NCBI GenBank assembly: GCA_028753945.1
Contig: JAPNXP010000002.1
Location: 7,750,001-7,814,000 of the forward strand
From: Hexactinellida sp. DTS-2022
Taxonomy: Eukaryota > Porifera > Hexactinellida
Direction: 5' to 3'
Length of the DNA: 64,000 bases
Part shown: in pieces, positions 11,976-23,101 of the stretch
How the letters are laid out: each line of letters starts with the position of its first letter
How positions within the stretch are numbered: position 1 is the first letter of the stretch
Notes under the pieces: model-generated
Databases searched by the model: none
Told to the model about the DNA's origin: nothing
Seen by the model: only the letters and a program-made list of their open reading frames with translations
Program-made: the position numbers and the translations under genes

Positions 11976-12728
11976 GGTTCAGGTATACTCTAGAGCACTT
12001 CTACCAAATACACTAACCAGCCAAATGTATTTGAACATTGGAAATTATAATGCAGACACAATAGTCGTCTGGTAACTTATTTACGTTTATTTAAACTACT
12101 CTGAAATGACTATAAATATCTTGCTACAGTTATAAAGTAAAAAATATTTTGAATTCGCGTAATTTATTCAATATCTATGAAGTGGCATAAGTTTCTCTGC
12201 CACGTGCCACTTGTGGCACAAGTGGCACAAATGGGAATGTGGCTGTATTTCAGTAGAAAATACACGTATTGATTTAAAATTAGGCACATAGAGTAATTCG
12301 ACCATTTGGAATTCAAATCTGCAAACAGAACTTCTATATTCTCATTTAATCTTGATGATCAGAAATTATATATTTAATTTGCTAATTATATAGTTAATGA
12401 GTTTAACACCTCCATATAAATGTAAATTCAAAATATTTGCTATTTTATTTACTTTACATATCGTTTTATGTAAATACCATTGTTGATGCATCTACCAATG
12501 CTATTATGCTATTAGAAGCTTGAATGTATAGATACAAATTATTGCTGTTCAAATACTTCTGGCCGGTTAGTGTATATTCACCCGAATTAATTAAATTTTT
12601 TACAGCGGATTTACTTCACCTTCTAAATGGCAAAAATGCAATAATATTCGATCTAGGTAACTCAGTGAATTTTTTTTTTTCTATAAAATCGTATTTTGCG
12701 GAACGGATAAGTTTTTTCCTGTTAATGA
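11976..12728. mobile_element. F2 TTAA element, left part, interrupted twice
   Basis: After TTAA (11972-11975) comes GGTTCAGGTATACTCTAGAG. The copy is split by a TA-flanked element (12011-12572), resumes with ATTCACCCGAATTAATTAAA, and is then interrupted at TTAA (12729-12732) by F3. Its right half was not found. Confidence 0.75.
12011..12572. mobile_element. TA-flanked MITE inside F2
   Basis: The ends CACTAACCAGCC and GGCCGGTTAGTG are inverse and flanked by TA on both sides. They interrupt an F2 copy between CTTCTACCA and ATTCACCC, adjacent words in the copies at 4810 and 17267. A Tc1/mariner-type target site fits. The interior holds a GTGCCACTTGTGGCAC inverted-repeat cluster (12195-12232). 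Confidence 0.65.
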
Positions 12729-12732
12729 TTAA

Positions 12733-13488
12733 GGGGGACACTTGATGAATTTCAGGGTATCTCGCGGTGAAGAGGAAGAAATATTTCAATTTCCAATATA
12801 CAATAGATCAAGTCCGAAAATATGTCAAGAAATCGAATCCGAAATTTTTTTTGAGAAATTTCATCTTTGAGGTCACTTTTGGGAAAAAATTAAAAAAAAA
12901 TTAAAATTATTAAAAAAAAAATTCTGCCACAATTGTTGTTGATTTTGTTCATTCTGATTGTTTTGTAAAAATATATAAAAAATTTCAATATTGATAAAAG
13001 ACACTTTCGCATAAATAACGGTGCAAGAAAACTAAAAATTTTTGAAACGGACATGCATTGTAAAAAAGGCTTATAAGAACGAGTACTAAATGATGTAGGA
13101 ATTAGAATTTTAATTCTATCAGAGTTTTATTGAGAAATAATTTTTTTAGTGCGAAAAAATGATAAATTTTCACTAAAATTAATAAAAATATAATTTAGAA
13201 ATATTTACTAATAAAATCAAAATTGTATTTCCTACATCATCCGCTAAATAGAGTAAGAAACATTTCATAATTGATGAAACTATTCGAAAAAATAATTCTA
13301 GATAGTGATTTCACTTTTCCTGGCTAGTATGGATCAGTATAGTATAGAAATTTGATTAAGCTATAACCGAGGATATATGAATTCGCAACTTCTAATATTA
13401 TGGATATTTACTAGATAGGTATAGAGCAAATTAATGGCTATTTCAACTTTCTCAAATTCGAATGTTGAAAATTCACCAAGTGTCCCCC
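12733..13488. mobile_element. F3 TTAA element
   Basis: It begins GGGGGACACTTG and ends CAAGTGTCCCCC, with TTAA at 12729-12732 and 13489-13492. It is 756 bp and AT-rich with no ORF. Related copies lie at 25149-26602 and 56790-57115. Confidence 0.85.
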
Positions 13489-13492
13489 TTAA

Positions 13493-14174
13493 GAGTAGAT
13501 TGTTATTGCATTGCATGGAGAAACTTCTAAACTATCATATGAGTGCAAGAATTCTTTTAATCACTTATTAGCCAAATTTTACATCAATAAATGTGGACAT
13601 CACTTTTTTCATCATCAATAAATTAAATATAAAGAAAAAGAGAAGTTACAAATGAAATCGCTGCACTCATATGATAGAACTAATTGAGAGCTGTCCAAAA
13701 CCGTTGAGATTTTGTTTCTAGGTGGTATATGAGTCATAATATGACTTCCGCAATGCCAATAATTGTGTTTGGAGATAGCGGGGTTTGAAAAAAGTGTCCC
13801 CTATGGCAGTGGCTTAGGTGGAGGACACTAAAAAGTATGTATCATTGAAAGTATTCAATATTTTTCCATAAGATTTGAAATTAAGATGCGATATATGCTG
13901 TTCTATCCTAATATAAGATAAAACCTATATGTAGCTATGTCCCGAAATTATCAAGTTTCTATGGTATACTGCAACCGGCAAACCAACACCAGAACCCCGA
14001 TATTTTTTTCAAAACTCGAAGTGAGTCAAACTGGAGAAATAATTGGAATTTCTCTTTGAAATTTCGTGAGAGTCCACATGGGTCTCCACACAATCCGAAA
14101 ATGCAATAAAAACGAGATTTACAATGTTTGGGATTTTATCGAAATTTTGGTATTTTGTAGAGTAGACCTGAACC
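13493..14174. mobile_element. F2b TTAA element
   Basis: It directly abuts F3 and shares its TTAA (13489-13492). It starts GAGTAGATTGTT and ends GAGTAGACCTGAACC before TTAA at 14175-14178. Its right half is a diverged version of F2's right half. Copies: 17944-19128 and, inverted, 59409-60071. Confidence 0.75.
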
Positions 14175-14178
14175 TTAA

Positions 14179-14356
14179 GTGTTAGAAAACTATCAATATC
14201 CATGGATAGATATCCATGCATATTCACAAAAGATGGTCTGGATATGCAAGCCTGGAGATTTGGAAAAATAGGGGAGTATGCCGAGCAGCGACTCTTCGTC
14301 AAAAAGTCACGCATTAAGCGAATTTAGCACATATATATGAATTATATCGTCTAAAG
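14179..14356. other. No recognised feature
   Basis: AT-rich spacer between an F2b element and a hAT element. Confidence 0.4.
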
Positions 14357-14662
14357 CAGAGTTCTGCAAACGTTTTCATTAGTGTATTAAAACATCATTG
14401 AGGCCCGCAAGACATAATACATATAAATAATTCCCTCGACAGATTTATTTCAATTTTTTGAGATCTGCTTCTTTTTGTAAGTTACTAATTTGACAATTTC
14501 TAATTGTAAATTTGAAACACTCGAAACATTATCATTACCATTCAAATATAGATAAGTATGGAACAAAAATGCAATTGGTCGCATAACTAAATATTTCAAA
14601 AGGCAATATAATTTGGCGGGCCGCATATTTTGCTCCTGCGGGCCGAAGTTTGGGTACCCCTG
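14357..14662. mobile_element. hAT-type non-autonomous element
   Basis: The left end is CAGAGTTCTGCAAAC and the right end is the inverse of CAGGGGTACCCAAAC. GGCCCGC words lie just inside both ends, as in many hAT-Tip100-like families. Flanks GTCTAAAG and GGCTAAAG/GCTAAAGA suggest an 8-bp TSD with one change. It is about 306 bp, non-coding. Confidence 0.7.
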
Positions 14663-14926
14663 GCTAAAGAATTAATTAAGGTTTAGACTAAAATATTTTT
14701 CACATAAAATTGAAGTAATGTTTGTTCGAATATACTTTTTGAATAAATAATATTATTTGTCGCTATTTCATTGAACAATAATGGCGTAATTAAAATTACT
14801 TTGACAGACCAAGACTACTTGACAGATTTAAATCGAACTAGAAATTTTTCAGTATATCGGATATAATGTATTGTACAGACAGCTAATACAATTGTCCGCT
14901 GCATACTCATGTATCAGACTCAATAC
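14663..14926. other. No recognised feature
   Basis: AT-rich spacer between two hAT elements, ending in the left TSD (CTCAATAC, 14919-14926) of the next one. Confidence 0.4.
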
Positions 14927-15803
14927 CAGGGCTCTACATAAATCATTGATTTTGATTTTAAATCAAAATCATTCAAAAATTAGTGTTGTAAAAATCAATC
15001 AAAATCAAATCATTCAAAATGTGAGATTGAAAAAATCAATCATCAAATCATTTTGATTCACCACAAAATCATCAAAAATCAAAATCAAATCATTTCCAAT
15101 TACGATGATATAATTAGTTTTTTTGTTACTCCCGAGTCCCGAAGATATTCTTTTAGCCGAATACTAATGTACACACAATAACAGATTTTTTATAGGTGAT
15201 CGAAGAATCTTAATCAAGATAATAGCTATAATAACAAATCACTTTGGTTATTTGGACCTGGGAAATAAAAATACATGTTACTATAAATTAGTAATCCTTT
15301 TCAGATGTACCTATTAATAGGTCAAAATATCTCATTCCGAGGAGACTAATAAGCGGAGTCGATAGTAATAGTATACGTATACGTTAGTATATTTCACCCA
15401 TTAAACCGGAGCAATCTAAGACTATTGGTATTGGGTTGTTCCGGGTAAAACTTGGGTTTCGATTTAGCTGAGTGATTGTATTTTCAAACGGGGGTGAAGT
15501 AAAACGATAAAATGCACATAGACCCGCAATTGTATTTAACGTGTTCATACTACTATAACCTCCTGATGTGGAAGCAAATATAACATAAATCTGGGTTAAT
15601 AATATTATACAGAGCAGAAAAATGATTTGATTTAAATAAAAATCAAATCATTAACTTTTCACAAATCAATCAAAATCAAATCATTCTAAAAATGAAATAG
15701 AAAAAATCAATCATCAAATCATTGAATGTTACCCAAAGATCAATCATAAATCATTGATTTGATTTGAAAATAAAATCATCAAAATGATTTATGTAAAGCC
15801 CTG
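14927..15803. mobile_element. hAT-type element with AAATCA-rich ends
   Basis: The ends are CAGGGCTCTACATAAATCA and TGATTTATGTAAAGCCCTG. TSD CTCAATAC/CTCTATAC is 8 bp with one mismatch. Both subterminal regions (about 150 bp each) are packed with AAATCATT/AATCAAAATC words, and the middle is unique sequence. It is 877 bp with no transposase. Confidence 0.85.
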
Positions 15804-15811
15804 CTCTATAC

Positions 15812-16700
15812 ATAATATTAGCGCTCGAAGTCACCATTTAGCATTGATTTCGCTAATCGCTCTGGCGATAGTGCCGCATCTCTACTTAATGATTCAGTAC
15901 TACCCAACTAGAAGCTACAATATACCGGCCAGTAATGGGGGTATGGAGAACAGGGGTTCTCCACAGTGGCGAGGCCTTGGGGGCTAAGCCCCACCAAATC
16001 AGAAATTTAGCCCACTAATACTGATGATGTTTACGTATAAATAGTAAACATTGCTAAATAGAAATTGATAATTTCTGAAATTAATATTTTAGATATCAAT
16101 GTTCTCATATACTTAGTATTGTTTCTTTAAGAGGCATTGGTTTAGATCATCATTGAAAAAGTTTGGACATGAAACTTTTTCATTATTGTTAAATAATGTG
16201 CCAAAAAAATATACGAAGATTACAAATCTAAATTTTTTCCCAAAAATCACCTTTGAGGTTAATGTAGCAAATTGATAAAAAATACAATTAAAAAAATTAA
16301 TTAAAAAATTCCCGTGGAAAAGTTCAGGCGAAGCCTACTCTATATATTGCCTGACAGTAGATGTACCAGGGATGCACAAGAAGATGGGAAATTTTAATTT
16401 TTTAATGTTTTCTATATTGAACTACTAAGTTCTTTATGGGTCTCTAGGTCGTAAACATAACTCAGCCCTGCTTTCCCGTGATTAGTATTAGCTGTAATGA
16501 GAACGGTGATTGGATTCTCATAATTTAATAGTAATAGTAAACACAAACAGTACAATTTCGATATTAATATACAGTAAATAATACACAATTATTTGCTTTC
16601 TTTCCTCTCTCCTCTTTCTCTCTCTGGCTCTAGCAGTGACACATGACACACTTAACTACATAATAGAAATAAGAATAACAGAGTAATACAAATAAGTAGA
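15812..16700. other. AT-rich stretch with a possible hAT end and a CT-rich run
   Basis: At about 15949 CAGGGGTTCTCCACAGTGGC looks like a hAT-type end, but no partner was found. 16600-16635 is a TCTCTC-rich run. This side lies downstream of the P-like relic and may include its 3' non-coding part. Confidence 0.35.
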
Positions 16701-16707
16701 CAAATAA

Positions 16708-17240
16708 TTAAGAGAATTTCATAAATTTACGCTTTCTGTACTTTTCGAAGAACCAGCGAGTTATAATTCTTAACTTTGTTTGCAAGAAAGCAATTCGCTC
16801 GAGAAAGACTAGCTTCGATAAGATGTTCCGACTAAACACACCACAGCTAATACAAGTAGACTTCCAGATACTTGGATCACGATTATCGCAATCTTCCAAA
16901 TACATCAGCGTGAGTTCAACTAGTATTTTTCTAGAAGGTCCACTTACAAGCTTCGCCATCAGCTCTTTATTGTTTTCGATGGCACTAAAGGTCTTCCATA
17001 TAACAAATATGGAATTTAAAACTGGCTCAGATGGATATTTAAGTCCGCCACGGTCCGTTAGCTGCAGAAGTTTATACTGATTTTCCAGGTCTAAATCAAG
17101 GAGAAATTATTTATCAACTGTTAGCATATGTACAGACATGACACGGTTTTGTTCGTTCAGGTACTGATGGACAGTATAGCCTGCAATAAAGGCTAATGAT
17201 TGAAGCAATTGTGAAGCACAATCAATTGTTGATAGATCAT
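16708..17240 (-). pseudogene. P-element-like (THAP9-type) transposase, C-terminal relic
   Basis: On the minus strand SLAFIAGYTVHQYLNEQ is followed, after one frame change near 17110, by DLENQYKLLQLTDRGGLKYPSEPV and then KLVSGPSRKILVELTL, a CISCG motif and a basic end at 16708. These align with the C-terminus of the transposase at 35163-37883 (ALAFIGGYAVHNICKN, then LIHLADRGGLKYPSNDV), but only about half the residues match. The C-terminal CxxCG segment is the normal ending of P/THAP9 transposases and is lacking in the 35-kb copy. It is therefore from a different, older P lineage. The catalytic core and THAP domain are gone, so it is inactive. The F2 element starting at 17244 sits exactly where the upstream part should be. 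Confidence 0.82.
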
Positions 17241-17243
17241 TAA

Positions 17244-17939
17244 GGTTCAGGTATACTCTAGAGTACTTCTACCATAAGTATTTACCCGAATTAATTAATT
17301 TTTTTACAGCGGATTTACTTGATCCTCAGGATGCCAAAAATACAATAATATTGGCAAATAAACTAATAGAGAAAAAATCTTTTTTATAATTTTACCATTT
17401 TTGCGGATTTATCAATCAGAAAAGATTAACAATACCAAGAATATTATTGATAAAATGTGTTTAGCTGGATGTAATATAACTTTTAAGTCCTGGAATTGTG
17501 AATATCTACATTTTTCTGGATTTCAAATACTTTTATGTGATGTCGATTTTCAAATGAATATTTTCCTCATCCAAAATACAAAAAACAGATGAACTATTCA
17601 TATTAGGATAAATCGCAGCACTGAAAAGTTGTATCTTTACGAGATCTCTCCGAAACCGTTGAGTTTTTGATTCTACTAGCAAAATTGATAAAATGACTGC
17701 TTCCGCAATTCTGAAAATGTTAGTTTTGAGATAGCGGCTTTTGAAAAATAATTTACAGCAATTATTCCTAATTGAGGTGACCAAAGTGTGTCAAACTGGA
17801 AAAATAATAGGAATTTTTCTTAGAAATCTCTTGAGAGTACTCATTTGTATCAATACAATCCCAAAATGCAATAAAAGAGAAATAGACAATGATTTGGATT
17901 TTATCAAAATATTCGAAATTTGTAGAGTATACCTGAACC
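17244..17939. mobile_element. F2 TTAA element, best copy
   Basis: Both ends read GGTTCAGGTATACTCTAGAG or its inverse (one or two changes), flanked by TTAA at 17240-17243 and 17940-17943. It is 696 bp and non-coding. It serves as reference for the F2 copies at 4783-5477 and 11976-12728. Confidence 0.9.
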
Positions 17940-18041
17940 TTAAGAGTAGATTGTTGTTGCATTGCATGGAGAAACTTCTAATCTCTCATATGAGTGCAAG
18001 AATTCTTTTAATAACTTATGAGTCCAATTTTTCTTCAATAA

Positions 18042-18215
18042 CGGTAATCCCCGGACGAAAATTTGTCGATTATGTAAAAAAAAAATATTTATCCCGAAAT
18101 ATTTTTTCTTTTGCCAAACAGTAGTGACGGACAATATATATAGTTTGCACAAAGTTTTAAGCATAAGCTCTGGATTCTACCCATATAAAAGGCATATTTC
18201 GTTCGGCGAATACCG
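18042..18215. mobile_element. F8 deletion derivative
   Basis: CGGTAATCCCCGGACGAAAA at the left and GGCGAATACCG at the right match the termini of the 1.4-kb F8 element at 50155-51551, but the middle is missing. The flanks no longer show a clean TTAA. Confidence 0.7.
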
Positions 18216-18769
18216 TCAAATGTGGAGAACACTTTTTTCATCATCAATAAATTGAATAAAAAGAAAAAGAAAAATCACAAATGAAATCGCTGCACTCATA
18301 TGATAGAACTAATTGAGAGCTGTCCAAATCCGTTGAGATTTTGTTTCTAGGTTATTTATGAGTCATAATATGACTTCCGCAATGGCAATTATTGTTTGGG
18401 GATAGCGGGGTTTGAAAAAAGTGTCCCCTATGGTAGTTGCTTAGGTGGATGACACTAAATAGTCTGTATCATTAAAGTTTTCAATATTTATCCATAAGAT
18501 TTGAAATTAAGATGCTATATATGCTGTTCTATCATAATATTCAATAAAACCTATATGTGGCAATGTCCAGGAATTATCAAGTTTCTAGGGTATACTGCAA
18601 CCGGCAACCAACACCAGAACCCCTATGTTTTTTTCAAAACTCGAGGAGAGTCAAACTGGAGAAATAATGGGAATTTTCTTAGAAATTTCGTGAGAGTCCA
18701 CATGGGTATCCACACAATCCGAAAATGCAATGAAAGCGATATTTGCAATAGTTTGGGATTTTATCGATA

Positions 18770-19100
18770 CAGTACACCCTCGCTAATCCGAACAGTGGTG
18801 TTCCGATTCAAAAATCTTCTGTTCCGATTAGTGAATTCGTTCGGATTAGTGAAGTAATGCATTTTCTATGGGCATCTATAAATGAGAATATCGAAAATCC
18901 GAACCAAACTTGCACAAACCTTGTTAATCCTCACTAAAAATCTAGTGTACTCCTTAAAATACTTGTCTGAGACTTATTTTTTATACTTCAGTTGCAATTT
19001 ACGATTTTTTCCCACATTTATTAGTATAATATTTTGGTTTCTCCTGTTCGGATTAGCGAGGGTTCGGATTAGCGGGGTTCGGATGAGCGAGGGTGTACTG
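18770..19100. mobile_element. Pogo/Tigger-like MITE
   Basis: The ends are CAGTACACCCTCGCTAATCC and its inverse, with TA on both sides. Inside are inverted repeats of TTCGGATTAGTGAA-type words. It is 331 bp. A relative lies at 52387-52689. Open frames here are not genes. Confidence 0.85.
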
Positions 19101-19128
19101 TATTTGGGATTTTGTAGAGTATACCTGA

Positions 19129-19912
19129 AAGCAATCCCTTATGAACTTTATTAGATAAAATTCGGAATATGTCAAAAAAACAATAATTGAGTAATTGAAG
19201 GCTGAAGTTTTTTGAATGGGAAATGCATATGTCTATTAAATTTGTCCATATAATAACCGGATTTAGTTTCAATATACTAGATAATTTTCATACTATATAC
19301 TAAATATGTATTGAAACATCATAGTAAACAAACAACTTGATTAAATCGAATTCTATGCAAGTTTCTGTCATATTAATGGAGTCCGCTTTCTTTTGGGACA
19401 TCATTATCAGCGATAAATCATGGCTAACGTAGTGATTGATGCTCTAATATGTATAATACGTATGTCTACACTAGTTGGGATACAGTATGAATATACTAAT
19501 ATATATGACAATTGAGTTGAATAATATAATATAGTCAATTAATCTTTTGATGATGTATACAAAAATTTAAAAAATATGCAGATCAGAATTTCTTGCCCAT
19601 TATAAACTGGTTTTGGCAATATATGCTAATCACTGAGATATTTGTGCATATTAATGTTCGTTTATATACATGAAGTTTATAAGTGCAAGATAAGGTACAT
19701 ACAAAACCAAGGAATGTCAATTGAGATAATAAAAAAGCTACATCATCAACAATGACTTCACAAAATTGACATTTTGAAGACTTTGTAGAATATTTTTTCA
19801 AAAGATTTCACTTATCACATAATTTAATGATATATTAGCTTCCTTTCACTGAATAAACTCGAATTTCAATTTTGTCACTAAAGACCCAAAATCTCACCCG
19901 AAGCATCCTTAA
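19129..19912. other. No recognised feature
   Basis: AT-rich sequence without element ends, coding similarity or RNA structure that I can see. Confidence 0.5.
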
Positions 19913-21304
19913 AGCCCACCATACACGATGCAACATTGTTGCATGCAATGGTTGCACGCAACAAAGTTGCATGCAACAAGGTAACATACACGGTGCAACA
20001 ATGTTGCAAGCAAAATGTTGCATGCAACACAATTTTCGTGCGACAAGTTGCATGCAACATTTATTTTCGTGCAACATTGTTGCATTGAAATTACTCTATT
20101 ACACGTGGTAAAATAATATTTTAAATCAGTACTATACGTATAATCCCAATGGATTTGTTATTTTCCAATTCATTATTGTGGATAAAACACACGTTGTCGT
20201 TTCCGCATTCCAAATTATTATACTTCGCCGGAGGAAATTGCAATTGACCCGTCAACGCAAATTGAGATCTCATGGGTTAAGGCTTGGATCAAAATCGAGA
20301 GACGCAAAGTGCATTTCATCTATTGATGAGAGAAATTTTTTAGTTGACACATCAAGTTATAGAAATTTCGTAGGATGATCGATCGTCTCTCCAGTGTTAA
20401 TTAATTAATAATTACCATTTTTGGTATTCTTAGTTAGAACTGGATATCTATATATCCATCCAAACCTCATTAATTCGGGCACTGTCGTCCGGAGGCTGCT
20501 CATCAGATACGGAACCGGTCGGGTCTGACCGGCCGGTCGAGATCTCTATATGATCTATTCGATATCATAATATCATAATTTGTTTTCTATTATTTATAAA
20601 TTATTGCTAGCTATGATTGACCGGTCGGGTCGGGTCAAATTTCCAACTGCACCGGTCGGGTCGGGTCATGAAAATCCCGACCGGTTCCATCTCTGCTGCC
20701 CATAATTAGAATTTACCCGGATCTTAGAAATATAGTGGTTAGTACATGTGCAATCCCAAAGTGTATAATCCATATTTTCTAGATTCATTCAAAATAAAAA
20801 AACGTCGTTAACGGGTCCTGGATATTTTAGATGTGTAGTATTTCTAGGAAAAGAATATGCAGCAATACAATCAGTGTTTTTTAAACATTGCTCAAATTTC
20901 TGATATATACATTTGTGTTCGCATCATAGGTGGCTTGATTAAGGGTAGTGAGAGTAAGTAGTAAATTAAATAGGTACACTAGAAAGAACATGTGAATTTT
21001 TCAATTGTTTTGAGTAGGTGAAAAAATTCAAACGAAAATAATCTGAAAATATGTACTGAATTTCCATATTTTGGTGCAACATGTTGCAAGGAAATTGAAC
21101 ATGTCCAATTTTCATGCAACATGTTGCATGCAACAATATTGCTTGCAACAATCAACATACACGGTGCAACTTTGTTTCATGCAACAAAGTTACACGCAAC
21201 ATTGTTTCATGCAACAAAGTTACACGCAACATTTCAACATACACGATGCAACAAAGTTGCATGCAACAGTTGCATGCAACTTTGTTGCATCGTGTATGGT
21301 GGGC
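19913..21304. mobile_element. F10: TTAA element with TGCAAC-rich ends
   Basis: The termini are GCCCACCATACACGATGCAAC and its inverse, next to TTAA (19909-19912; 21305-21308), with one extra A at the left. About 170 bp at the left end and 250 bp at the right are built from TTGCATGCAACA-type words in both orientations. The middle (20120-21050) has no transposase and carries a hAT insertion (20504-20695). Several overlapping open frames here are translations of the repeat. Confidence 0.8.
20504..20695. mobile_element. GC-rich hAT-type MITE
   Basis: The ends are CAGATACGGAACCGGTCGGG and its inverse CCCGACCGGTTCCATCTCTG. TSD CTGCTCAT/CTGCCCAT is 8 bp with one change. The subterminal parts repeat CGGTCGGGTC. 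It is 192 bp, inside F10. Confidence 0.82.
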
Positions 21305-21539
21305 TTAACATGCAATATAGTATAGTTATGGTGAATTCAATTTCAATGTTTTTCCTAACCACAACATTCTGTTTTGAAAATGAGTATTACACTACTCATT
21401 CCTTTTCACAGTAGTCATTGTCATTGCATTGTATTACTTTTAAAAATATGTTTAGTTGTTTTAGGTAATGCTGAATCAAAAAAAAAGTATAAGTAATAGA
21501 TTTGACAATGTTATAAGTTACACTATTTCCCCTGCTTTG

Positions 21540-22440
21540 CCCACTGTGGACCAGGCACCTAGATAAACCCCTGACCTACTCCGTACTCTTATAATCTCTA
21601 AGGTTAAATTACCCCAGGTGAATGAAATTTCTTGTATTAATCTGTAATTGTGAGAAATAGATACCTATACGATACAAAGCAATATACCAAAAAGAAAATG
21701 TCTCTATCTATTATTCTTTTTATTTTTTGTCGGTTTCAAGATTTGGCTAATACAAATCTTCATAGCGCGATTTCCAAAAGTGGTGGTCGTTATTATGCGG
21801 TATTTTGGCAATGCGGTCCTCAATGTTTATTTTCAGGATCAATATTGAAATATTATAAGCGTACGGAGTTGGTAGTCGGTTTACATATTTGAATTATGAC
21901 TCCGAATATATTTTTTCAAACCTTTTATCAAATATCACATAAAAACATGACCTTTTAAATCATTTTTTGAGTTCAAAAGGTCGCATTTTATATTTAGGTC
22001 AAAGCAAAATTCTAAACCTGCCACCAACCGCCCATAACGATTATCTATGTGTTATATCGCACAGAATATGTCATTAGCTAATATTGATCTTGCAAAACAA
22101 ACACTTATCAGGTGTAGTCTGAAGAAATCCCCCTATTCGACTTTTGTATTACGTTTAAAAAACACGCCCCATAAAATCGAATTTATATAAGATAATTTGA
22201 TTTCGTTTTCAGTTACGAAATAGCTATAATGTCTTCTATCATATACTTGAAAATCAAATACCTAACTTCAAAACGAAATTATGTGTTTTTTTGCAAGAAT
22301 CTGCCTGTATTTAACCATAAATATTGATTCTGAGAACAAACTAAGAGAGCTACATTGGCCAAAATTTATTTAAAGTACGATCACCACTAACGGGAAGTCA
22401 CCTATGCGAGATTTGTATTAGACAAATTTTGAAACCCAGC
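21540..22440. mobile_element. F1 TTAA element (older, minus orientation), split by another F1
   Basis: The flank CTGACCTACTCCGTACTCTT (21571-21590) and the flank after 22320 (AAATATTGATTCTGAGAACA) are adjacent words in the inverted F1 copy at 57116-57834. The outer ends are worn. Confidence 0.7.
21602..22316. mobile_element. F1 TTAA element (younger) inside an F1
   Basis: Starts GGTTAAATTACCCC and ends with the inverse, GTATTTAACC; flanking tetramers CTAA and ATAA are one-base variants of TTAA. It is 715 bp, with the same sequence order as 30249-30968. The 80-codon frame inside is not conserved as a gene. Confidence 0.82.
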
Positions 22441-22442
22441 TT

Positions 22443-23097
22443 TGCTCACCGAATTCCATAATTTGTATGAAGTGTCGAATTCCATTCGCCAATCATGTTT
22501 ATTCATTTTGTGAGATGTGCCATCCGGCAGAGATAGCATTAGTCACTTTACACCTCACAATATAACCAAAACCATTCAAGTTCAAGTTTTGAAGTTGATT
22601 GAATTACAAGAACGATTAACTTCTTCAACCCCCAGTGAATATGTAGGTGACATTTATCACTGCTGACTTCCATCTTGTTATGGAAAAAGGGACATTCCCA
22701 GTTACCTCTTTTACTGTGTTCACTGCTTTGACGCAGTGGCGTATCCAGGGGGGACGTGCCCCGCTTAGCCGTATCATATCCTGTTAACGCGGCTGAGGCT
22801 TCGGTTGTCGCACCTATGGTACCCTCTCCCACATTCTCTGTAGTTCAACCTTTCAGACCCTGCTGAAAAACTTAGTCAGGGCCTGCTGCAAGGGCGAATC
22901 GAGGCCAAGGATGAGGTGCAAACATATTTTTCATGAATTCCGCAGCTTTTCTACCCTATTATCGTTCAAACATAGATTTTTAAAAGCAAATACTCTCATA
23001 CAATCTCGAGCCTTTTTTCAAATGTGTCCAACCTCTAGTACCTACATTATACACTGTGCCATACCAAAGTATTCGTGCGCAACGGAGAAATTCTTCA
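22443..23097. other. Unassigned, with one GC-rich hAT-like end
   Basis: CAGTGGCGTATCCAGGGGGG at 22734 is typical of a hAT end. It is followed by about 100 bp of GC-richer sequence; no partner end was found. The remainder shows nothing I recognise. Confidence 0.4.
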
Positions 23098-23101
23098 TTA
23101 A

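Larger units (their letters stand above)
17944..19128. mobile_element. F2b TTAA element carrying two insertions
   Basis: It starts GAGTAGATTGTTG after the shared TTAA and ends GTAGAGTATACCTGAA at about 19128; the right TTAA is degraded. It holds a 174-bp F8 derivative (18042-18215) and a pogo-like MITE (18770-19100). The copy at 13493-14174 shows the same sequence without either insert. Confidence 0.8.

Noticed and set aside
19835-20111. Cys-rich short proteins on both strands
   Set aside because: All come from TGCAAC/GTTGCA words in the F10 element end.
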